This document shows positions 24,899 through 32,191 of a stretch of DNA of 34,116 nucleotides, piece by piece. The notes below the pieces were generated by a model. The model ran no database searches. It saw nothing but the letters and a program-made list of their open reading frames with translations, and had not been told where the DNA came from. A program made the translations under genes and the position numbers. How positions within the stretch are numbered: position 1 is the stretch's first letter; each line of letters begins with the position of its first letter. The stretch is from assembly GCA_018005585.1 (NCBI GenBank), contig JAGMZX010000046.1, forward strand, positions 4,689-38,804, in the 5' to 3' direction. This DNA is from Candidatus Hydrogenedentota bacterium. GTDB taxonomy: Bacteria; Hydrogenedentota; Hydrogenedentia; Hydrogenedentales; JAGMZX01.

Positions 24899-24922
24899 TG
24901 TTCCGCAATGTTAACCGGAACA
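24899..24922. promoter_or_regulatory. Operator-like inverted repeat TGTTCCG-N10-CGGAACA
   Basis: Perfect 7-base arms with a ten-base spacer, starting 15 bases upstream of the fucosidase ATG. The arm geometry suits a dimeric sugar-responsive repressor. No regulator gene is in the window, so the protein that binds it is unknown. Confidence 0.45.
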
Positions 24923-25073
24923 CAGTCTGGCAGAGCGGTTCGGCGCCGCGCAAACACTCCTCATGCGTTTGTGTTCGCCGTAGCGCGCTCACGCTCCCAC
25001 TGCCGCGCGAACGCTTGCCCGACGGGCCCCGCGCGTTTGAGGCATCCGTCGCCGAGTCAGACCCGCGCGCAGG

Positions 25074-25102
25074 TTGAACAACATCCGAACCGTTTTCATA
25101 AT
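25074..25102 (+). promoter_or_regulatory. Sigma70-type promoter for the FGE-sialidase fusion gene
   Basis: TTGAAC (25074-25079), exactly 17 bases, CATAAT (25097-25102). The predicted start near 25109 gives a leader of about 27 bases. Confidence 0.6.
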
Positions 25103-25135
25103 GCGCCTTGCCCCTTCAACCAGCGGAGTCCCGTA

Positions 25136-27439
25136 ATGCGAACCATCTGCCCTTGCCTCGCGATGCTGCTTGTCCCGGCTTCCGCGTCGTTGGCGCAACT
25201 GCCCGGCATGGTGGACGTGCCGGCAGGCGCCTTCACGATGGGTAACGACGCGTCCCCGCTCTGGGACCAGCGTCCCGCCCGCCACGTTGTCCTGTCGCAA
25301 CCGTTCCGCATCTCGACAACCGAAGTGACGCTGGAACAATACCGCCGGTTCCGCCCGGAATGGACACTGGCGAGCCCGGACGGCTTCGTGCGGGGCGTGA
25401 GCTGGCATGACGCCACGTCGTATTGCGGCTGGCTCACAAAGACCGAGGGCCGTTCCTTCCGCCTGCCCACGGAGGCGGAATGGGAATACGTGCGCCGTTC
25501 CGCGGAAGCGTGGGGCGTTCAGAACATGGCCAACGAGGTCCGTGAATGGTGCGCGGACTGGTACGGGGACTATCCCCCGGGCGAAGCCGTGGACCCCGTT
25601 GGCCCCGATTGCGGTCTTGCCCGGGTCGTGCGCGGCGGCGTGCTCGACCAGCTTGACGGCCGGTTCGAATGCCTGGCCCGCAGCGAATATGAACAGCCCG
25701 CTTGCCGCGCCGGCATGCCGCCCGGCTTCGGTTTGCTTCCATGCGCGGACCAGGCGCAATTCCCCGACGGCATGGGCGTGCCCGGCGCGCACCAGATCGG
25801 CTTCCGCGTTGTGGAGGCGGCGCCGCCCGCGACCGCTCCAACGGCATGCACGCCCCCGTTCGTGTGCCTGGGCATCAAGGCGGTTTCCTCTTCGGCACAA
25901 ACCGGGCCCGACAGCGCAAGGCCCTATTTCCGAAAGCGACGCCTGTTGCCGAGTCCGCCCGAAACAGAAACGGACCGGGATTTGATGGCGGAGCATCAGC
26001 GGCGGATAGACGCCGCGGGCCTCGACCCCTCCTTTCGCGGGCATAACCACTCTCCCGCCCTGGAAGTCTGCGACAACGGCGACCTGCTCCTCGTCATCTT
26101 TACATCCTATACCGAGTATGAACCCGAGATGTCGCTGATAGCCGCGCGATTGCGTTTTGGCGCGGACGCGTGGGACATGCCGTCGCGTCTCATCGATTGC
26201 CCCGGCGCGTGCGACAACACCCCCCTGCTCTGGAACGATGCGGGGCGGCTGCACTTGTTCTGGGCGTGGAGCCGGGCGCAAGGCGCCTTTCCATTCCAGT
26301 GGATTACGTCTGAGGATAACGGCGCAAGCTGGAGCGAGACCCGGTTCCCCGCGTTCACCGGGGTAATTGGGCCGCATGACCGCCAACCGATCAACCGGGC
26401 CTTCCGCACGGCGGACGGGACGGTCTGCCTGCCCAGCGACGGTGTTGGAGGCACGTCGGTGCTCTGGACCAGCCGGAACAACATGCACACGTGGCAAGAC
26501 AACGGCGGACGCAGCGCGGGCCGTCACACCGTCTATTGCGAGTTGTCGGATGGGCGGCTGCTCGCTCTCGGCGGAAAGAATACGGACATAGCGGGTTACA
26601 TGCCGAAGGCGATCTCCAGCGACGGCGGCGCGAACTGGCAGGTGACCGCCTCGCCGTTCCCCGCGCTTGCGGCAAACCAGCGCCCAAGCCTGCTGCGGCT
26701 ACGGAGCGGACGCCTGTTCTTTGCTTCCGACTTTCAGAAACGGGAAGGCGCACAACCTGCGGGCTTCAGCAAGACAGGCAGCTTTGTCGCGTTATCGGAT
26801 GACGAGGGCGAGACGTGGCGTCTCAGGAAGTTGCCGGGCGCGCAGGAACACGAAAACGGCCCGGGGTTCTTCAACAACCTGCCAGGCGCAACGACCCTTG
26901 GTTACTCCGTCGCGCGGCAGGCCCAGAACGGCGTCATCCATCTAATCACCACCATGAATGTTCCATGCCCCCATTTTGAGATGAACGAGGCCTGGATTCT
27001 CGCGGATGAACCGGACGAAGTCCCTGAAGACCGCTTGCTTGAAAACACGGCTCATGCCGTACACGACGTGCGTACACACTTGGAGCGGTACCCAGACGGC
27101 ACACCCAGGCTTGTCTGGAACGCAGGTGTCGGAGACGACGGGCGCTGCCTCCTCCACGGCGTCGAGACGTGGTTCTATCCCGGCGGCTCGAAGCAGTACG
27201 AGACTTCTTATGCACTCGGCCGCAAGACGGGCGCCGAGACGCTGTGGCGGCGCGACGGGTCCAAAGCCTGGGAATGGCTGCATGAACCGAATGGCGTTTC
27301 CCACTGGACGCAGTGGTGGGAAAAGGGCGTCAAGAAAGCGGAGTCCACTTGGCGGGATGAGCGCGCAACCGGTATCGCGCGCGCCTGGGATTGCGCCGGT
27401 TCGCTCGTCGCCGAGTTCGACTTCACCCCGCCTGAATGA
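25136..27439 (+). CDS. Secreted fusion: FGE-sulfatase-like domain + sialidase-like propeller + MORN-like tail
   Basis: A 767-aa secreted protein with a signal peptide (about 1-20, SASLAQ). Residues ~22-225 are a compact formylglycine-generating-enzyme-like (SUMF1) domain: 'VPAGAFTMG', 'EVTLEQYRRF', 'VSWHDATSYCGWL', 'RLPTEAEWEY', 'VREWCADWYGDY', 'RVVRGG', 'IGFRVV'. The usual PWG-containing insert after EAEWEY is missing, so the domain is shortened. Residues ~285-640 form a BNR_2 sialidase-like propeller with Asp boxes SEDNGASW, SSDGGANW and SDDEGETW. Residues ~650-767 carry MORN-like repeats ('GVETWFYPGGSKQYE', 'GAETLWRRDGSKAWE'). The ATG at 25136 has CGGAG upstream. In many Planctomycetota-like proteins the FGE fold is a binding module. 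A glycan-binding or glycan-cleaving role is the best guess. Confidence 0.82.
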   Translation: MRTICPCLAMLLVPASASLAQLPGMVDVPAGAFTMGNDASPLWDQRPARHVVLSQPFRISTTEVTLEQYRRFRPEWTLASPDGFVRGVSWHDATSYCGWLTKTEGRSFRLPTEAEWEYVRRSAEAWGVQNMANEVREWCADWYGDYPPGEAVDPVGPDCGLARVVRGGVLDQLDGRFECLARSEYEQPACRAGMPPGFGLLPCADQAQFPDGMGVPGAHQIGFRVVEAAPPATAPTACTPPFVCLGIKAVSSSAQTGPDSARPYFRKRRLLPSPPETETDRDLMAEHQRRIDAAGLDPSFRGHNHSPALEVCDNGDLLLVIFTSYTEYEPEMSLIAARLRFGADAWDMPSRLIDCPGACDNTPLLWNDAGRLHLFWAWSRAQGAFPFQWITSEDNGASWSETRFPAFTGVIGPHDRQPINRAFRTADGTVCLPSDGVGGTSVLWTSRNNMHTWQDNGGRSAGRHTVYCELSDGRLLALGGKNTDIAGYMPKAISSDGGANWQVTASPFPALAANQRPSLLRLRSGRLFFASDFQKREGAQPAGFSKTGSFVALSDDEGETWRLRKLPGAQEHENGPGFFNNLPGATTLGYSVARQAQNGVIHLITTMNVPCPHFEMNEAWILADEPDEVPEDRLLENTAHAVHDVRTHLERYPDGTPRLVWNAGVGDDGRCLLHGVETWFYPGGSKQYETSYALGRKTGAETLWRRDGSKAWEWLHEPNGVSHWTQWWEKGVKKAESTWRDERATGIARAWDCAGSLVAEFDFTPPE

Positions 27440-27517
27440 CGCGAAAACAGACGCAACACAGCGGCCGATTTCAAGGATGCCGTCAGGCCCGCACCCGAGC
27501 GCGCGCAAATCCGGCCG

Positions 27518-27543
27518 GCGCCGCGACGATACGCGGGCTTTTC
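27518..27543 (+). terminator. Weak intrinsic terminator after the fusion gene
   Basis: CCGCG (27521-27525), loop ACGATA, CGCGG (27532-27536), then GCTTTTC. A GC/GC pair can extend the stem past one bulged base. The T-run is short. Confidence 0.3.
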
Positions 27544-27544
27544 G

Positions 27545-28720
27545 CTAGAGCCACTGCCTGCCCCGGATGAATACCGCTTGAAGCCTCGGGCGCACCCGTC
27601 CGCCCGCCCGCGTCAGGTCGAACGCGATCACGTGCGCGCGCCCCCCCTTCTTCAATGCACCCAGCCGGTAACGCAGACCCAGCAAACGCGCGGGGATGGA
27701 CGTCGCGCACCGCAGCGCACCGCCCAATGACAGGTCCGTTGCGGCCGCCGCATGAACGACGCCCTCCAGCAGCGGCGTCGCGCTGCCCGCCAGCAGTTCC
27801 GTGCCGGCCAGGCAGACCTTGCCATCCGTGCGGAGTTCCACTTCCGACCCGAAAGAAACGTACTTTCCCGCTCTCAGCCCCGTAAGGTAGACGCAATCAG
27901 AGATGAGCACGATGTTGTCCCCACCCTTCGCGCGCACGAACGTTTTCAACACCTCGTCAGGCAGGTGATGTCCGTCCGCAATCAAGGACGCGGCCAGCCG
28001 GTCGTCCGCCAATTGCGGCCAGAGCGGGTTCACATGCCGCGGCATGTGCGGCGCACTCCCGTTGCCCAAGTGCGTACACATGGTGGCCCCGGCTGCGACC
28101 GCCGCGTCGATCTGCTCCCGCGAAGCATGATGATGCCCCAGCGAGACCACGACGCCCCGCCGCACCAGCGCCCGGATAAACGGAACCGCGCCCGGCAGTT
28201 CCGGCGCGAGGGTTGCGTAAACGACTTTTGAGTCCGCCGCACGGTACAGCCGGTCGAATTCCTTCACGTCCGGAATTCTTACGTGCGCACGCGGATGCGC
28301 TCCGCGGGGGCCATCGACGGGTGAAATGAATGGGCCTTCGAGGTGAATGCCCGGCATGGCCCGCGCCACCTCGGGCTCGCGCATCGCCGCGACTATCGCC
28401 CGGCAGCAGTGTTCCATCACGTCGAGGTCCCCCGTCACCAGCGTCGGGACCCAGTGCGCCACGCCGTGGTTCGCCAGGAGCCGTGTCATCGCGGCGACAT
28501 GTTCCGGCTGCAGGCCGGGCGACTGCAAATCGAGGCCGCCCAGGCCGTTCACCTGAATGTCGAACAGCGGCGGCGCGAGAATCGCATCCTCATGCCCGAT
28601 GTCCGCGTGGCCGCGTCCCGCTCGCCGCACGGCGGCGATGCAGCCGTCACGCAACCTGCAATCGAGCACGGGCCCTTCGCCAAGGTAACGGCCTCGCAGC
28701 ACTAACGTTTCCTTCTTCAA
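27545..28720 (-). CDS. nagA: N-acetylglucosamine-6-phosphate deacetylase
   Basis: A 391-aa amidohydrolase converting N-acetylglucosamine-6-phosphate to glucosamine-6-phosphate and acetate in the cytoplasm. Like E. coli NagA it lacks the first HxH pair: the strand reads PLFDIQVNGLGG (51-62). The single-metal ligands are visible: Glu128 in HLEGPF, His196 in SLGHHH and His217 in CTHLGN. The catalytic Asp is Asp275 in LISDCVYLTG. I chose the TTG at 28720, with GGAGGG just upstream, because it gives the family's normal length and starts 40 bases after the stop of the preceding gene. Longer frames overlap that gene. It is last in the kinase operon and the likely entry point for amino-sugar phosphates from the glycan block. 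Confidence 0.9.
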   Translation of the reverse strand: MKKETLVLRGRYLGEGPVLDCRLRDGCIAAVRRAGRGHADIGHEDAILAPPLFDIQVNGLGGLDLQSPGLQPEHVAAMTRLLANHGVAHWVPTLVTGDLDVMEHCCRAIVAAMREPEVARAMPGIHLEGPFISPVDGPRGAHPRAHVRIPDVKEFDRLYRAADSKVVYATLAPELPGAVPFIRALVRRGVVVSLGHHHASREQIDAAVAAGATMCTHLGNGSAPHMPRHVNPLWPQLADDRLAASLIADGHHLPDEVLKTFVRAKGGDNIVLISDCVYLTGLRAGKYVSFGSEVELRTDGKVCLAGTELLAGSATPLLEGVVHAAAATDLSLGGALRCATSIPARLLGLRYRLGALKKGGRAHVIAFDLTRAGGRVRPRLQAVFIRGRQWL

Positions 28721-28760
28721 CGATCCCTCCCATCTTGATTTGGCGGGGAACGCCCCGCCT

Positions 28761-30563
28761 TCAGAAAAGGTCTCCACGGTTCCTGCGCGCCAGAATCTTC
28801 CGCACACGCGCGTCCGGGTCAAACCGGAGCAAGCGACGCGCGTTCCACCGCGTAACCACCCACGCCAGCGTCGACAACGCCGCGCCTGCCGCCGGATGCA
28901 CCAGACCCAGCATTGCCAACGGCGTCATCGCCCCATGGTACGCCGTCAGCCACGCGGCATTCTCCACCGTCCGCAAGAGAGACTCCCGCGCGAGCACGAC
29001 CGCACGCACCACGGCAATGAGTTGTTCGTGCGATATCGCGGCCGAGACTTCGGGAGGGGCGGCCTCCGGACAGGCACACAACGCGATTCCCGCGTCCGCG
29101 TATCGCCAAACCGTTGCGTCCTCCTCGGACGCGCTGACGAGCACCATTTTACCGATGGTCTCGCTCCGCAGCTGGGCAAGCGCATGAGACCGGTCAGCGG
29201 GCAACACATCCGCTACGACGTCATCCACGCCCGCCTGTTCCGCGGTGACGCTCGCCCACAGCTTGTCCTCCCCTGCAAGAAGCGCAGTTCGTATGCCCAG
29301 GGCGCGCAGCATCTTCGTGACCCGAACGGAATCGCGGCGCAACGGGTCGTGCAGGGCGATAACGCCCAGGCACCGGCCGTCTACGGCCACCAGACGTACC
29401 AGCAGGCCTGCCGTCTGAAATCGGGCCACGGTATCCTCGAACGCCCCAAAATCCACCTCCTGCTCCCGCAGCAGGCGCGGCCGGCCCGCAAGCACCGTCC
29501 TTTCCCCCACCTGCGCCTGAACGCCGAGACCTGGAAGGATGCTGACCTTCACCGTTCCCGTGACGTCTATGTTCTCCCGCCGGCACGCCGCCCGGACCGC
29601 GTCCGCGAACATATCGCCGCCGCCCGAAGTTGCGGCGCCGGCATACGCCAGCACGTCCCGGACCGGCGAAACACCCATCGTCTCGACCGCGCGTACGCGG
29701 GCACATCCTTCGGTCAGGGCGCCCGGCGCCGCGAAAACAACCATCGTCGCTTCGCCGAGACTGCGTACCGCCTCGCCGTCACGGTAACGCACGCGCCGCG
29801 CGGCGCCGGCCTCCAGCGCTGCCTCCGTCACCAGAGGCGAGGCCGTCCGCAGCGCGAAGGGGCTCATCACGGCCAGCACCGCAAACGCCGAGAGGAGTCC
29901 CTGGTACAGCACGGGGCTCATGTCCGCGGGAGCCAGGCGTCCCAGCCTGCGTGCCCACTCCCCGCAAAACACACGATAAGAGGGAAGGGCAAGCCATAGC
30001 GCAAGCGTCAGTGCCACCAGGATGAGTCCGGTCCAGCCGAGCGCGCGCACCGCCTTCTCCACCGGGCTCAAGGCGGACTTCTTCCTGTCCGCCGTCTCTT
30101 CAGCCGCATCTGTCTCCGGGGGAGCCTCAGGCTCGTTCTCGGGCACGCCTTCGTAGGCCGGACGTTCCGGCACAACCAGCCGTTCGAAAGGCTGATACAT
30201 CCGTTGTTGCGTCAGGTGTATTGCCGCGGTAATGACCACGGCAATCATCAGCGAAGCCCCCGACATTCCAAGTCCCCCAACCAAGGCCCCAACAAGAATA
30301 AGCAAAACGGGACCGGCCACCAGTGTGGTTTCCGTAAACCGTCTCCGGCGCAAATCCGCCAGCGCGGGGCCGCCCAGCGCAATCCCCAATCCGAGAAGCA
30401 TCAGCAACTGCGCCGTTGCCCAGACACCGGTCCTGACCACGGGTGGCATCTGCGCCGTCCACAATGGCATCATCACGAAAAACGCCGCCATGCCCCAGGC
30501 AAAGCCAAGCGACCGCGCCAGCCGAATCGCCCCCCGGCACCCTGACCGCTGCCTAGTCCCCAT
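28761..30563 (-). CDS. Catalytically dead P-type ATPase homologue (pseudo-transporter)
   Basis: A 600-aa membrane protein that aligns by eye with heavy-metal P1B-type ATPases but has lost the catalytic residues. The phosphorylation block reads VVFAAPGALTEG (275-286) where active pumps have VVFDKTGTLTEG, so the Asp is Ala278. The CPC metal site reads SPF (234-236). The TGDN block reads AGED (430-433). GDGxND reads SASEED (477-482), keeping only the last Asp. The SEHP block reads SGGG. Nucleotide-domain GLGVQA (345-350) and fold-supporting residues remain. About eight hydrophobic helices are predicted, and the actuator domain is replaced by an acidic, Pro-rich linker (131-160). The ATG at 30563 overlaps the kinase stop by 11 bases. 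The ORF is intact, so loss of catalysis is probably not recent decay. A scaffold, sensor or kinase-substrate role is inferred. Confidence 0.8.
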   Translation of the reverse strand: MGTRQRSGCRGAIRLARSLGFAWGMAAFFVMMPLWTAQMPPVVRTGVWATAQLLMLLGLGIALGGPALADLRRRRFTETTLVAGPVLLILVGALVGGLGMSGASLMIAVVITAAIHLTQQRMYQPFERLVVPERPAYEGVPENEPEAPPETDAAEETADRKKSALSPVEKAVRALGWTGLILVALTLALWLALPSYRVFCGEWARRLGRLAPADMSPVLYQGLLSAFAVLAVMSPFALRTASPLVTEAALEAGAARRVRYRDGEAVRSLGEATMVVFAAPGALTEGCARVRAVETMGVSPVRDVLAYAGAATSGGGDMFADAVRAACRRENIDVTGTVKVSILPGLGVQAQVGERTVLAGRPRLLREQEVDFGAFEDTVARFQTAGLLVRLVAVDGRCLGVIALHDPLRRDSVRVTKMLRALGIRTALLAGEDKLWASVTAEQAGVDDVVADVLPADRSHALAQLRSETIGKMVLVSASEEDATVWRYADAGIALCACPEAAPPEVSAAISHEQLIAVVRAVVLARESLLRTVENAAWLTAYHGAMTPLAMLGLVHPAAGAALSTLAWVVTRWNARRLLRFDPDARVRKILARRNRGDLF

Positions 30564-31992
30564 AGACAGCCCTTATCGCGGCCTGGATGCTCGCCGGTGT
30601 GCTGATGAGAACCCGCACGGGACACCGGGCAGTCGCTTCCAGCTCATTCAGGAGGTCCAAGTCCAACGGATTCGCCATGACGGCCACAAGTCCGGCGCTG
30701 GAGCGCCGCAACGGCAAACACTGGCGCGCTTCCGCTGCGCCTTTAGATAAAAGTTTAGCCGTTTCCATCTCTATTTGTTCTTTTTCGGCGTCCACCAGCT
30801 CCAGGCGCAGTTGTGTGCTCAAGGCTGCGGCAATGTCCCGTTCAGCGACATATCCCAGCCGGACCAGCGCTTCTCCCAGCCGTTCCTGCGTTGTCACTTG
30901 CCGTTGCAGGGCCTCGTCCAGCTGCACACGGTCTATCAGCCCGCGTTCCAGAAGCAAGATGCCCAAGCGTTCCTGTTGCAGAGCCGTGTCGCGTTTGGGC
31001 AGCGCCACCGTGTCGATTTCCATCCGGCGCACAGAATCGGGCAGCCTCTGCCAAGGCCGTTTCGGCACGGGCGCCCCGGCTTCTCCCCCGTCCTGTTCCG
31101 CAGCGTGCATGAGAGCGCGGAAGAATGCGCCACAGGATGGATAGCGCGCTGCGGGGTGTTTCGCCAACGCCCGGATGAGCACGTCATTGACCCTCTCGCC
31201 ACAGTGAGCGATACGTTCCGGAGCCTGCATCTGGATTTGGGTAACGATGGAAGCGGAATGGAACGGCGGCACCCCGGCCAGCAGTTCGTACAAGGAGGCG
31301 CCGAGACTGTACAGGTCGCTGCGTGCGTCCAACTGGTCTCCGCGTAGCTGCTCGGGACTCATGAACAGGAGCGTGCCGCACGTGATCTCGCTGGCGGCCC
31401 GCGCGGTCATTTCCTGCACGGTCCGGGCAATGCCAAAATCCGCCAGGCGGACAAGACCGGTGTCATCCAACAGGAAATTCGCGGGTTTGATATCGCGGTG
31501 CAGGATGCCCTGATCATGGGCGTAATCAAGCGCCTCGATGAGCGGCCCCAGCATTGTCAGCGCTTCCGCCACGGAGAACGGCGTTTCCCGGGCATAGAGC
31601 GCATCCGCCAGATTGTCTCCGGCTACAAACTCCATGACGATAAACCGGTGCGCCGCCGTCTCGCAGAAGGTATGCACGGCGACGATATTCGGATGCCGCA
31701 GCCGTCGCGCCAGCAAGACCTCCCGTTTCAGGTCGGAAATGGCGCGCCGGTCAAAAAACAGGTCTTCCCGGAGGACCTTGCAGGCTACAGGCTCCCCATC
31801 AAGCAGTAAATCCTTGGCAAGCCACACGTTACCGAGTCCGCCGCGACCCAGGCAGCGCACCATGCGGAAGCGGCCGGCAAGCAGGCAGTCTGGCGTCAAT
31901 TCTACCGGCGCCCCTGTGTTCAGGCGCCGACCGCAAACCGCGCACCAGGCGGCGTCTGACGGCGCCTCACTCTCGCAATACGGACATCTCAA
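30553..31992 (-). CDS. Ser/Thr protein kinase with N-terminal zinc ribbon and C-terminal MshEN-type domain
   Basis: A 479-aa soluble Hanks-type kinase. Residues 1-24 hold a CPYC...CAVC zinc ribbon. The kinase domain (about 41-300) has the Gly loop LGRGGLGNVW (48-57), Lys72 in VACKVL, Glu91, HRDIKPANFL (165-174), DFG (185-187) and SPEQL, so it should be active. A linker with several Thr/Ser residues leads to a MshEN/GSPII_E_N-type domain (342-479). This contains two 24-residue motifs of the form RLGxxLLxxGLIxxxxLxxxLxxQ, at 342-365 and 371-394, five residues apart, the pattern known for cyclic-di-GMP binding. The start is a TTG at 31992 with GGGGAGG upstream; longer frames have no ribosome site. 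It overlaps the pseudo-ATPase gene by 11 bases and diverges from the FecR/DUF6600 gene. Confidence 0.87.
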   Translation of the reverse strand: MRCPYCESEAPSDAAWCAVCGRRLNTGAPVELTPDCLLAGRFRMVRCLGRGGLGNVWLAKDLLLDGEPVACKVLREDLFFDRRAISDLKREVLLARRLRHPNIVAVHTFCETAAHRFIVMEFVAGDNLADALYARETPFSVAEALTMLGPLIEALDYAHDQGILHRDIKPANFLLDDTGLVRLADFGIARTVQEMTARAASEITCGTLLFMSPEQLRGDQLDARSDLYSLGASLYELLAGVPPFHSASIVTQIQMQAPERIAHCGERVNDVLIRALAKHPAARYPSCGAFFRALMHAAEQDGGEAGAPVPKRPWQRLPDSVRRMEIDTVALPKRDTALQQERLGILLLERGLIDRVQLDEALQRQVTTQERLGEALVRLGYVAERDIAAALSTQLRLELVDAEKEQIEMETAKLLSKGAAEARQCLPLRRSSAGLVAVMANPLDLDLLNELEATARCPVRVLISTPASIQAAIRAVYGD

Positions 31993-32032
31993 CGATGTAC
32001 CTCCCCAGCCCGCCCGGCAAGTTGTTTTCCCT

Positions 32033-32062
32033 AGTCTAACAAGCGCCTGGAAAGCGGCGCAA
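32033..32062 (-). promoter_or_regulatory. Promoter candidate for the kinase operon
   Basis: Minus-strand TTGCGC (32057-32062), 18-base spacer, TAGACT (32033-32038), with TG one base before the -10. The predicted start near 32026 gives a leader of about 35 bases before the TTG at 31992. Confidence 0.4.
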
Positions 32063-32191
32063 AGGCCACGGACGGTGGAATGAGTCCTGGATAAACGACG
32101 CCGCAGTCCGGCCGAGCGCAATTGAATGGGTATGCGCCCAATTCGTCTGGTACGATGAAGCGCACAAAAGCGCAGAATGGAGGATGATTCC

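Noticed and set aside
25660-25672. GGTTCGAAT resembling a tRNA T-loop
   Set aside because: It lies inside the FGE-like coding region and no acceptor, D or anticodon arm could be built around it.
24989-26527. 512-codon minus strand ORF
   Set aside because: It is antisense to the FGE-sialidase fusion, whose domains are clear, and shows no motif of its own.
28740-29999. 419-codon + strand ORF
   Set aside because: It is antisense to the pseudo-ATPase gene, with no signal, domain or ribosome site.
32122-32156. TTGAAT...TACGAT as a promoter for the FecR/DUF6600 gene
   Set aside because: The spacer is 23 bases, too long. Only an extended -10 (TGGTACGAT) remains, without a -35.
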